This document shows, piece by piece, positions 35,202 through 43,168 of a stretch of DNA of 64,000 bases (position 1 is its first letter; each line of letters starts with the position of its first letter). Both the position numbers and the translations under genes were made by a program. This DNA is from Lachnospiraceae bacterium (GTDB lineage: Bacteria; Bacillota; Clostridia; Lachnospirales; Lachnospiraceae). Location: positions 1 to 64,000 of the forward strand of contig JAFRKV010000023.1 in NCBI GenBank assembly GCA_017431515.1, given 5' to 3'. Below the pieces are notes generated by a model. It saw nothing but the letters and a program-made list of their open reading frames with translations, was not told where the DNA came from and searched no databases.

Positions 35202-36611
35202 ATGTACAAAAAAGAGCGCAGGAGCTGGGTCAAGCACCTGGATTTCACAATTTTAGACATCATCTGCATGCTCGCGGCCTATCTGATCGCCTATGTGATC
35301 CGGATCGGTCTTTTTGACGTATACCTCTTCGGCGAGTACTTCCGGATGGGGATTATCCTGATCCTGCTGGACATCGCCGTCGTCTTTTTCTCGGAGCCGT
35401 ATAAAAGCATTCTCCGCCGCAATCGTTATCAGGAGCTGAAAGCGGCCATCATCCACTGTACGGTGGTGTTCCTCGGGCTGATCGTTTATATGTTTGCGAT
35501 CCAGCGTTCCTTCCTGTTTTCCAGACAGATCTTTTTCGCCTACTGGGGCATGTCCATCGTATTCGTCTTTGTCAGCCGGCTGATTTTAAAAAAACAGGTG
35601 CGCCGCCGGATCTTAAACGACAAAAACCGGAGCGTGATGATCGTTGTCACCACGGATGCGCTTTTGCAGGACTGTGTCAGCGACCTGAAAAAAATGGAAT
35701 ACACGGAGTTCACGGTCAACGGGATCGTGGTGATTGATGCGGACCGGAAAGGGGAAACCGTTCAGGGGATCCCTGTGGTGGCGAATACAGCGGATTTTTA
35801 CGAATACCTGAAGGTCAACGTGGTGGATGAGGTGTTCATCAACGGCAACACCATTGAGAGCAGCGAGGCGCTGTCCGACCGGCTTCTGGAGATGGGCGTC
35901 ACGGTGCATTATAATCTCGCCCATGAGTCCAAGCTTCTGCCGAACCGCGTGATCGAGCCCTTCGGCAGTTTCATGGTGATGACCAGTTCCATGCGGATTG
36001 CCCGTCCTTTTGAACTGATCGTGAAGCGCCTGATGGACATCGTCGGCGGGGTTGTGGGTCTTGTGATCTGCGGGATTTTGTTTTTGATCTATGCGCCGCA
36101 GATCAAAAAGCAATCGCCGGGGCCGGTGTTTTTCAAGCAGACCAGGATCGGGAAAAACGGCCGCCGGTTTCAGATGTACAAGTTCCGCTCCATGTATCCG
36201 GATGCGGAAAAGCGCAAGCAGGAGCTGATGGCGCAGAATGAAATGGACGAGATCATGTTCAAACTCCAGGATGACCCCCGCGTCTTTCCGGTGGGCAAAA
36301 AGATGCGGAAGTATTCGCTGGATGAGTTCCCGCAGTTCTGGAATGTGCTGAAGGGTGAGATGAGCCTCGTCGGGACGCGGCCGCCCACGGAGGACGAGTT
36401 CGCCCAGTATGAGTACTGGCACAAGGCGAGACTCGGCTTCAAGCCCGGGATCACGGGCATGTGGCAGGTCAACGGCAGAAGCAACGTAAAGGAATTTGAG
36501 GAGATCGTAGCCCTTGATACGTATTATATTTCGCATTGGAATCTGGGGCTGGATCTGAAGATCCTGTTTAAGACGGTTCAGGTGGTTTTGGCGGCCAGGG
36601 GGGCAAAGTAA
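35202..36611 (+). CDS. Undecaprenyl-phosphate glycosyl-1-phosphate transferase (priming enzyme)
   Basis: 469 residues: four N-terminal membrane helices, a soluble CoA-binding-like middle (about 145-270), one more helix, then the catalytic bacterial sugar transferase domain with KFRSMYPDAEKR, LVGTRPPTEDEF and KPGITGMWQVNGRS. This is the WbaP/WcaJ type, which starts a polysaccharide by putting sugar-1-phosphate on undecaprenyl phosphate at the inner membrane face. Which sugar is added is unknown. GAGG lies before ATG 35202. Confidence 0.92.
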   Translation: MYKKERRSWVKHLDFTILDIICMLAAYLIAYVIRIGLFDVYLFGEYFRMGIILILLDIAVVFFSEPYKSILRRNRYQELKAAIIHCTVVFLGLIVYMFAIQRSFLFSRQIFFAYWGMSIVFVFVSRLILKKQVRRRILNDKNRSVMIVVTTDALLQDCVSDLKKMEYTEFTVNGIVVIDADRKGETVQGIPVVANTADFYEYLKVNVVDEVFINGNTIESSEALSDRLLEMGVTVHYNLAHESKLLPNRVIEPFGSFMVMTSSMRIARPFELIVKRLMDIVGGVVGLVICGILFLIYAPQIKKQSPGPVFFKQTRIGKNGRRFQMYKFRSMYPDAEKRKQELMAQNEMDEIMFKLQDDPRVFPVGKKMRKYSLDEFPQFWNVLKGEMSLVGTRPPTEDEFAQYEYWHKARLGFKPGITGMWQVNGRSNVKEFEEIVALDTYYISHWNLGLDLKILFKTVQVVLAARGAK

Positions 36612-36618
36612 AGAAATC

Positions 36619-37782
36619 ATGCGGCATGTATATGTCATCGGGAGCAAGGGAATTCCCGCTAATTACGGCGGATTTGAAACATTTGTGGAGTGCCTGACGA
36701 CGAAAAAAAAATCGCCGGAGATCACCTATCATGTGGCATGCCTTGCCAAAGAAGAAGGAAGGGATACCTGGCGCAGCGTGGACTGTATCCGGATGACGGT
36801 GCCTGAGATCGGGCCCGCAAAGGCGGTGCTTTTTGATCGAAAGGCTTTTTTATTTGCCCTTTCCGAGATTGAAAAAAACGGATACAAAGATGCCGTGATT
36901 CTGGTGCTGGCCTGCCGGATCGGGATCTTTTTCCGGGGACTGATGAAGAAGGCGCATCGCCTTGGCGTCCGCATTTTTGTGAATCCGGACGGACATGAGT
37001 GGATGCGCTCCAAATGGAATGGCTTCATTCAAAAGTATTGGAAGTATTCGGAAGACCGCATGGTGCGGGAAGCGGATCTGATGATCTGCGATTCGAAGGA
37101 GATGGAGCGTTATATCCAGACGGAATACGCATCCTACGCGCCGAAGACCTGTTATCTTTCCTATGGCGCCGATCTGCCGCAGGAACCATCGAAGGATCTG
37201 TCCGCAGCACAGAATGCTTATACGGAGTGGCTTTCGGCACAGCAGGTGGAGGCAGGCGCCTATGCTCTGGTGGTCGGGCGCTTTGTTCCGGAGAATAATT
37301 ACGAAACCATGATCCGTGAATATCTTGCGGCGGACCTTTCCATCCCGCTGGTTTTGATCTGCAACGTGGAGAAAAACAAGTTGTATGAAAACCTGCAGGC
37401 ACGGTTTTTGATCGAAGGAAATCCGAAGCTCTGTTTCGCGGGCACCGTGTATGACGCTGCCCTTCTGACGGAGATTAGGAAAGGTGCGGCTGTCTATCTG
37501 CATGGCCATGAGGTGGGCGGGACGAACCCGTCCCTTTTGGAAGCGCTGGCCTGCACGGAGGTGAATCTCCTGCTGGATGTGCCCTTTAACCGGGAAGTCG
37601 GGGAAGAAGCGGCGCTGTACTGGACAAAGGAGGAAGGGAGTCTCGCGAAGCAGCTGGCCTTTGCGGTGAAGCTGTCTTTGCCCCAGAGAAAAGCCTTCGG
37701 CTGCCGCGCAAAGAACCGGATAAAGGATGCCTATACCTGGGATCGGATCGTGGAAGGCTATGAGGAGCGGTTTTTGGCATGA
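36619..37782 (+). CDS. DUF1972-type glycosyltransferase (Cps2T/rhamnosyltransferase-like)
   Basis: 387 residues of GT-B fold. The start (VIGSKGIPANYGGFETFVE) is the signature of the DUF1972 family to which streptococcal Cps2T beta-1,4-rhamnosyltransferases belong. A donor-site block HGHEVGGTNPSLLEALAC lies in the C-terminal half. It probably adds the second sugar to the lipid-linked primer made by the previous gene. ATG 36619 follows the priming enzyme stop by seven bases. No dTDP-rhamnose genes lie in the window, so the donor is uncertain. Confidence 0.82.
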   Translation: MRHVYVIGSKGIPANYGGFETFVECLTTKKKSPEITYHVACLAKEEGRDTWRSVDCIRMTVPEIGPAKAVLFDRKAFLFALSEIEKNGYKDAVILVLACRIGIFFRGLMKKAHRLGVRIFVNPDGHEWMRSKWNGFIQKYWKYSEDRMVREADLMICDSKEMERYIQTEYASYAPKTCYLSYGADLPQEPSKDLSAAQNAYTEWLSAQQVEAGAYALVVGRFVPENNYETMIREYLAADLSIPLVLICNVEKNKLYENLQARFLIEGNPKLCFAGTVYDAALLTEIRKGAAVYLHGHEVGGTNPSLLEALACTEVNLLLDVPFNREVGEEAALYWTKEEGSLAKQLAFAVKLSLPQRKAFGCRAKNRIKDAYTWDRIVEGYEERFLA

Positions 37783-38495
37783 TTTCAGTTGCGATGACAA
37801 CCAGAAACGGAGAACGGTATCTTGGGGCGCAGCTGGGTTCCATCCTGATCCAGCTGGAGGAAACGGATGAACTCGTCGTCTCCGATGACGGCTCCACGGA
37901 CGGGACACCTGCGATCCTGCAGGCGCTGGCAGACAAAGACCCCCGCGTCCGGCTGATCCAGGGTCCCCGCGAGGGGATCATTGCAAATTACGAACATGTG
38001 ATCCGCGCCTGCCGCGGGGAGGTTATTTTTTTATCCGATCAGGATGATGTCTGGAAGGAAGACAAAGTGAAGAAGGTGATGGACGCGCTTGAAAAGACCG
38101 GCGCGTCTCTCGTCATGCATGACGCTGCTGTCATGAACGAGGATCTGACGGAGGTGCTCTATCCGTCTTTTTTTGCGTTCCGGGGCTGTAAAAGCGGTTT
38201 TTTCGCAAGCCTTGTCAAGAACCGTTACATCGGCTGCTGCATGGCGTTTCGCGCCTCTCTCCGGGACGATTTTCTCCCGATTCCCCGGACGATCCAGATG
38301 CACGACCAGTGGATCGGCATGCAATGCGACCGCTATCACCGCGGCACGGTTCTTTTGCACGAACCGCTGCTGTCTTACCGCCGCCATGAGGAGGCCAATT
38401 CGGATTTCTCCCACAACTCTGTTCCGGTGATGATCCGGAACCGTTTCGTGCTCATGAAGGAACTTCTCCGCTTTAACAGAAAAAGCCCCTCATAA
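37779..38495 (+). CDS. Family 2 glycosyltransferase (RgpB/rhamnosyltransferase-like)
   Basis: 238 residues with an N-terminal GT2 domain: SVAMTTRNGERYLGAQ, VVSDDGSTDGT, and FLSDQDDVWKEDKV, the DxD-containing block characteristic of rhamnosyltransferase-like GT2 proteins. No membrane segments. The start overlaps the previous stop by four bases (ATGA). It is shorter than RgpB relatives (~300 residues), ending with KSPS; the C-terminal part may be truncated or the family member is short. A weak hairpin follows, without a good U-tract. Confidence 0.8.
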   Translation: MISVAMTTRNGERYLGAQLGSILIQLEETDELVVSDDGSTDGTPAILQALADKDPRVRLIQGPREGIIANYEHVIRACRGEVIFLSDQDDVWKEDKVKKVMDALEKTGASLVMHDAAVMNEDLTEVLYPSFFAFRGCKSGFFASLVKNRYIGCCMAFRASLRDDFLPIPRTIQMHDQWIGMQCDRYHRGTVLLHEPLLSYRRHEEANSDFSHNSVPVMIRNRFVLMKELLRFNRKSPS

Positions 38496-38544
38496 AGGGT
38501 TCGCTTACATTTTATATAAGCATCCATGCCGGGAAAGGCGATAG

Positions 38545-38573
38545 TTGACAAATACGCAATGGAATGATAGATT
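38545..38573 (+). promoter_or_regulatory. Promoter of the cobalamin operon
   Basis: Perfect TTGACA (38545-38550), 17 bases, TAGATT (38568-38573) preceded by TGA (extended -10). The start would be near 38580, about 20 bases before the riboswitch aptamer. Confidence 0.6.
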
Positions 38574-38597
38574 GAGTAAAGTTTCATAAGGATGGTA

Positions 38598-38770
38598 AAC
38601 GGTGCCGGCGGGTGTAACCGCGCCGGATAATAGGGAAACAGGTGCAAGACCTGTGCGATCTCGTCACTGTGAGTACGGAGTGGGATTGTCGTTCTGAAAG
38701 GAAGCCACTGGGGGAGCCCGGGAAGGCAGACGATCACATGAAGAGGTACGAGCCAGGAGACCTGCCGTTT
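38598..38770 (+). ncRNA. Cobalamin riboswitch aptamer
   Basis: All conserved blocks are in order: GGTGCCGGCGG (38601 on), GCCGGATAATAGGGAA (38622-38637), GGTG-CAAGACC stem, TCACTGTGA (38664-38672), the GCCACTG...GGGAAGGC helix (38703-38727) and a full B12 box AGCCAGGAGACCTGCC (38751-38766). It binds adenosylcobalamin or a related corrinoid and turns the operon down when B12 is plentiful. It sits upstream of terminator hairpins and 140 bases before the first gene, so control is probably transcriptional. Confidence 0.95.
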
Positions 38771-38824
38771 ATTGGTACGGGAAGACATTCCAAAGTCACG
38801 AGTCATTGGCTGTACTGCACGCAC

Positions 38825-38845
38825 AGGGCGTACTTTGTCCTTTTT
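38825..38845 (+). terminator. First, weaker terminator-like hairpin of the riboswitch leader
   Basis: AGGGC (38825-38829) pairs with GTCCT (38837-38841, one G-U) around seven bases and is followed by five T residues. The stem is short; it may be an alternative terminator or part of the antiterminator. Confidence 0.35.
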
Positions 38846-38857
38846 GCGGTCATCAAT

Positions 38858-38887
38858 ACTCACCCGGATTTTCAGGGTGAGTTTTTT
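38858..38887 (+). terminator. Riboswitch expression-platform terminator
   Basis: ACTCACCC (38858-38865) pairs perfectly with GGGTGAGT (38875-38882) around nine bases, followed by six T residues. It lies just before the AAAGGAGG site (38893-38900) of the first operon gene, the usual place for a B12-controlled terminator. Confidence 0.85.
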
Positions 38888-38910
38888 AATGTAAAGGAGG
38901 AACTACGAAC

Positions 38911-40548
38911 ATGAAAAAGAAGCTATGTCCGATTCTGCTGACGGGATTGCTGGCGGCTGCCATGCTGACCGGGTGTGCCCAAACAGGAGAGGCTGCGGGT
39001 ACAAAGGATACGGAGGCAAAGGCTTCCGAAGCGCCGGAGACAACGGAAGCGCAGGAAACGGATGGGCAGACCGACGAAGAGAAAGCCGCAGAAGTTGCAG
39101 CATTGATCGATGCCATCTATGTGCAGGAGAGGACGGATCAGACCGACGAACTCTGCGCACAGGCAAAAGCAGCATGGGACGCGCTGACGGATGCGCAGAA
39201 AGAACTGGTGGAAGGAGAAAATGCGGATCCGGATTATTTCGGCAGAGATACCGGAGACGCCTCCAAGGACGATCCGTTGAATGCTGACGGGATCGGAGAA
39301 AAGGAGATTCTTGTCGTAAGCTTCGGCACATCCTTTAACGACAGCCGCGCAGAAGACATCGGCGGTGTGGAGAAAGCCATTCAGGAAGCCAATCCCGATT
39401 GGGATGTGCGAAGAGCCTTTACGGCGCAGATCATCATCAATCATATTCAATCGAGAGACGGGGAAAAGATCGATAATGTGGAGCAGGCACTCACGCGTGC
39501 GGTAGACAATGGTGTCAAAACGCTTGTGATCCAGCCGACCCACCTGATGCATGGTGCGGAATATGACGAACTGGCAGAAGTTGTGGATGCCTATGCGGGA
39601 AAGATTGATGAGATCGTGATCGCGGAACCGCTGCTTGGAGAAGTCGGATCGGATGCCACCGCCATCAATGAAGACAAAAAGATCGTCGCGGAAGCCATTG
39701 TGGCGGAAGCGGTCAAGAATGCAGGGTATGACAGCCTGAAGGATGCAGCGAAAGACGGGACGGCCTTTGTCTTTATGGGACACGGCACCGCCCACACCGC
39801 AAAAGTCAGTTACAGCCAGATGGCGACACAGATGAAGGATCTCGGCTACGACAACGTCTTTATCGGAACCGTCGAAGGGGAGCCGGAGGAAACTGCCTGC
39901 GAAAACATCATCGCAGATGTGAAGGACGCAGGCTATCAGAAGGTCATTCTGCGCCCCCTTATGGTAGTGGCAGGGGATCATGCGAACAATGATATGGCAG
40001 GAGACGATGAGGACAGCTGGAAGAGCATGTTTACGGCGGACGGCTCCTTTGATCAAGTGGACTGCCAGATTGCCGGACTCGGAAGAATCCCGGAGGTGCA
40101 GACACTTTACGTCGCACATACGGCGGATGGGATCGGGAACCTTTCCTCCGCCGGTACGGAGGGTGCTGCGGCGGCCTCTGCAGATACGCTTGCAGACGGA
40201 ACCTATGACGCAAAGTTTACAACGGACAGCACCATGTTTAAGGTGAATGAAGCATGTCACGAGGGTGGCACTCTGACCGTTCAGGACGGGAATATGGTCA
40301 TCCATATCAGTCTCCCCTCAAAGAATATTGTCAATCTGTACCCGGGATTTGCGTCCGATGCGCAGAAAGAAGGGGCAGTGCTTCTGGAACCCACGGTGGA
40401 TACTGTGACCTATGATGACGGAACGACAGAGGAGGTCTATGGATTTGATGTGCCGGTGCCGTATCTGGACAAGGAATTTGACCTGGCTTTGATCGGGACA
40501 AAGGGCAAGTGGTATGACCATAAGGTGTCTGTATCCGTACGACAGTAA
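38911..40548 (+). CDS. cbiK: Surface-exposed (lipoprotein) sirohydrochlorin cobaltochelatase CbiK with extra C-terminal domain
   Basis: 545 residues. A lipoprotein signal (lipobox LTGC) sends it outside the membrane. A helical spacer (about 55-120) precedes a full CbiK chelatase domain (about 127-410): VVSFGTSFNDSR, THLMHG (His211/His214), FMGHGT (His291) and VAGDHANNDMAGD (His357). CbiK inserts cobalt into sirohydrochlorin. A C-terminal domain (about 420-545; FDVPVPYLDKEFDLAL, KGKWYDHKVSV) is of a β-sandwich kind common on clostridial surface proteins; I think it NEAT-like. It is the first gene after the B12 riboswitch. An extracytoplasmic CbiK with bound haem is known in Desulfovibrio, but how an outside chelatase serves a cytoplasmic pathway is unclear. 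Confidence 0.85.
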   Translation: MKKKLCPILLTGLLAAAMLTGCAQTGEAAGTKDTEAKASEAPETTEAQETDGQTDEEKAAEVAALIDAIYVQERTDQTDELCAQAKAAWDALTDAQKELVEGENADPDYFGRDTGDASKDDPLNADGIGEKEILVVSFGTSFNDSRAEDIGGVEKAIQEANPDWDVRRAFTAQIIINHIQSRDGEKIDNVEQALTRAVDNGVKTLVIQPTHLMHGAEYDELAEVVDAYAGKIDEIVIAEPLLGEVGSDATAINEDKKIVAEAIVAEAVKNAGYDSLKDAAKDGTAFVFMGHGTAHTAKVSYSQMATQMKDLGYDNVFIGTVEGEPEETACENIIADVKDAGYQKVILRPLMVVAGDHANNDMAGDDEDSWKSMFTADGSFDQVDCQIAGLGRIPEVQTLYVAHTADGIGNLSSAGTEGAAAASADTLADGTYDAKFTTDSTMFKVNEACHEGGTLTVQDGNMVIHISLPSKNIVNLYPGFASDAQKEGAVLLEPTVDTVTYDDGTTEEVYGFDVPVPYLDKEFDLALIGTKGKWYDHKVSVSVRQ

Positions 40549-40560
40549 AAAGGGGAAACC

Positions 40561-42144
40561 TTGCGAAAAAGAAGGGACATCTCAAAAAGAATCATAGGTT
40601 TGTGCGGCAGCGTGGCAGTCACGCTGCTGTGCTTTCTTTTGCTGACCTCCTGCGCGGCGCAGGGGGTTCCTTTGTCGTCCGGGGAAAAGGCGGAAGACGC
40701 TCCGTCAGAAGAGAGCGCATTATCTGTGGAGATCACCCTGGAGGGAGGTTCCGGAAAGGCCTGGATCGAATCCCCTGTTTCCGTGGAAAAGACGGAGGAC
40801 GGATACCTTGCCACGTTTGTCTGGAGCAGCGAAAACTATGATTATATGATCGTGGACGGCGTTCGTTATGAGAACGGGAATCCCTGGGGATCGTCCACCT
40901 TTACGGTGCCCGTAAAAAGTCTGGATATCCCGTTGTCTGTCATTGCGGATACGGTTGCGATGAGTAAGCCGCATGAGATCGAGTACACGATCCATTGGAA
41001 GACAGAAGGAAATGAGGAGAGTGCAGAAACCGGCAAGGAAGCGTCTTTTGCCGGGACACAGTCTTCTGCGGGATCCGGACAGAAACCCGATCCGGAGGGG
41101 CCGTCCTTTTCTTCTTTAGAGAAGACCGGAGAGATGCCCCTTTCCTATGCAAAGCAGTTTTCCGTGGAAGAATACGGTGATTACCGGCTGCTTCAGATCG
41201 GAGGATACGGCGCATATCTGGTTGTGCCGGAGGGTGCCCCTGTTCCCTCAGATCTGCCGGAGAATGTGACAGTATTACAAAAGCCCTTTGATAAAACCTA
41301 TCTTGTCTCCACGTCGGTGATGGATTTTATCCGCGCATTGGATTGTCTGCCCATGGTGCGTCTGACGGGAACAAAGGCGGAGGACTGGTATATAGAAGAG
41401 GCCAGGGAAGCACTTGAGAATGGAACCCTTCTTTATGCGGGGAAATATCGCGCGCCGGATTATGAACTGCTTTTGAGGGAGGGCTGCAATCTGGCAATTG
41501 AAAATACCATGATCGAACATGATCCGGCTGTGAAAGAAAAACTAACGGAATTGGGCATCCCGGTCTTGATCGAGACCTCCAGTTATGAGAGCCATCCTCT
41601 CGGACGACTGGAATGGATCAAAGTATACGGTCTTCTTTTTGACCGGGAGCAGGAGGCAAAGGATTTTTATGATGCCCAGCTGCGGCTGATCGAGCCGGTG
41701 ATGGAACAACCGCGGACGGACGTCACGGTCGCGTTCTTTTCCGTGACATCAGGCGGACAGATCACGGTACGAAAGCCGGGTGATTATATCTCGGAAATGA
41801 TCGCGCTCTCCGGCGGAACCTATGTGGCTCCTGCAGGAACCGGTGATGCGGCGCAGATGCTGTCAACCGTGAATGTGCAGTTGGAGGACTTTTATGCGGC
41901 AGCGCGGGATGCGGATATTTTGATCTACAACAGTACGATCGAAAACGAACTGGATACGGTAGATGAATTGATCGCAAAGAACGCTTTGTTTGCCGATTTT
42001 CAGGCAGTCAGGGAGAAAGAAGTGTACTGCACGGGAAAGGATTTTTTTCAGCAGGTCACGGGCATGGCATCGTTTATGGAGGATCTGCAGACGATCTTTA
42101 CGGGAAACGGACGGACATTGTCTTATCTGGAGAAGTTGCATTGA
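40561..42144 (+). CDS. ABC transporter substrate-binding lipoprotein (BtuF/TroA-like) with N-terminal β-domain
   Basis: 527 residues from TTG 40561 (GGGGAAA upstream; no ATG or GTG is better placed before the signal). Lipoprotein signal with LLLTSC. Residues about 45-160 form a β-rich domain (VEKTEDGYLATFVWSS, FTVPVKSLDIPLSV) resembling the C-terminal domain of the preceding CbiK. The rest is a class III binding protein (KPFDKTYLVSTSVMDFIRA, ENTMIEHDPAVKEKL, SYESHPLGRLEWIK). It should deliver a ligand to the FecCD-type permease next door; B12 control points to a corrinoid, cobalt chelate or other tetrapyrrole. The exact ligand is unknown. Confidence 0.82.
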   Translation: MRKRRDISKRIIGLCGSVAVTLLCFLLLTSCAAQGVPLSSGEKAEDAPSEESALSVEITLEGGSGKAWIESPVSVEKTEDGYLATFVWSSENYDYMIVDGVRYENGNPWGSSTFTVPVKSLDIPLSVIADTVAMSKPHEIEYTIHWKTEGNEESAETGKEASFAGTQSSAGSGQKPDPEGPSFSSLEKTGEMPLSYAKQFSVEEYGDYRLLQIGGYGAYLVVPEGAPVPSDLPENVTVLQKPFDKTYLVSTSVMDFIRALDCLPMVRLTGTKAEDWYIEEAREALENGTLLYAGKYRAPDYELLLREGCNLAIENTMIEHDPAVKEKLTELGIPVLIETSSYESHPLGRLEWIKVYGLLFDREQEAKDFYDAQLRLIEPVMEQPRTDVTVAFFSVTSGGQITVRKPGDYISEMIALSGGTYVAPAGTGDAAQMLSTVNVQLEDFYAAARDADILIYNSTIENELDTVDELIAKNALFADFQAVREKEVYCTGKDFFQQVTGMASFMEDLQTIFTGNGRTLSYLEKLH

Positions 42145-42145
42145 T

Positions 42146-43168
42146 ATGAATCAAAAGCGGTTTGTTTTCACAATCACAGGGTTATGCATCGCCATTTTTC
42201 TGCTTGCAGTGGTCAGCCTTTTTTCCGGAACCGTTGCAATCTCGGGTTCCGAACTGAAGGCAGTCTTGCTGGGTCAGGTAAAAGAGGGGATGCATGTCAA
42301 CATCCTGTTTCAGATCCGGCTTCCCCGGCTGATCGGTGCATTGGTGACCGGCGGGGCCCTGGCCCTTTCGGGTTATCTGCTGCAGACCTTTTTTCATAAT
42401 CCCATCGCGGGTCCGTTTGTGCTGGGGATTTCTTCCGGCGCAAAACTGACGGTGGCGCTTGCAATGGTATTTCTTTTATCGAAGGGGTGCCGGATCGGAT
42501 CCGCGGGACTGGTGCTGGCAGCCTTTGCCGGGGCAATGGCGGTCATGCTCTTTGTGCTGCTGCTTTCTCTGAGAGTGAGAAGCATGAGCATTCTTGTGGT
42601 CTGCGGTATCATGGTGGGCTATATTTGCGCTGCGGTGACGGATCTCGTGGTGACCTTTGCCGATGATTCCAATATCGTCAACCTCCATAACTGGTCGCTG
42701 GGCAGCCTTTCGGGGATCGGGATTCCGGAGGTGGAACTGATGTCCGGGATTGTGCTTTGCTGCTTTGTCTTTGTTCTGTTTCTGTCCAAGCCCATCGGCG
42801 CGCTCAGGCTGGGAGAGGCTTATGCCGCCGGTGTCGGGGTGAACGTGAAGCTTCTGCGTGTGTTTTTGATCCTGGCCTCGAGCCTTTTGGCAGCATGCGT
42901 GACAGCGTTTGTCGGTCCGGTTTCCTTTGTCGGCATTGCGGTTCCGCATCTGGTGAAGAGTGCCGCCGGGACCACCTCACCGTGGAAAATGATTCCGCTT
43001 TGCTTTTTAGGCGGAGCAGCGATCACCATGCTGTGTGATCTGATCGCCAGAACGGTTTTCGCGCCGACGGAAGTAAGCATCAGTTCGGTGACGGCGGTGC
43101 TGCTGGTGCCGGTGGTACTGTGGATCATGTTGAAAAAGAAAAAAGAAGGTGGTGGGTCTTATGCATGA
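42146..43168 (+). CDS. FecCD-family ABC importer permease (BtuC-like)
   Basis: 340 residues from ATG 42146, one base after the upstream stop; the longer frame inside the previous gene is not family sequence. About ten helices and the FecCD signatures RLPRLIGALVTGGALALSG, HNPIAGPFVLGISSGA and the ATPase-contact region FVGPVSFVGIAVPH. It forms the membrane channel of a vitamin B12/iron-siderophore/haem-type importer. Position between binding protein and ATPase domain and under the cobalamin riboswitch favours corrinoid or a cobalt tetrapyrrole. Confidence 0.92.
   Translation: MNQKRFVFTITGLCIAIFLLAVVSLFSGTVAISGSELKAVLLGQVKEGMHVNILFQIRLPRLIGALVTGGALALSGYLLQTFFHNPIAGPFVLGISSGAKLTVALAMVFLLSKGCRIGSAGLVLAAFAGAMAVMLFVLLLSLRVRSMSILVVCGIMVGYICAAVTDLVVTFADDSNIVNLHNWSLGSLSGIGIPEVELMSGIVLCCFVFVLFLSKPIGALRLGEAYAAGVGVNVKLLRVFLILASSLLAACVTAFVGPVSFVGIAVPHLVKSAAGTTSPWKMIPLCFLGGAAITMLCDLIARTVFAPTEVSISSVTAVLLVPVVLWIMLKKKKEGGGSYA

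Noticed and set aside
38480-38510. Terminator after the last glycosyltransferase gene
   Set aside because: The CCCT/AGGG stem is only four bases and no T run follows directly.
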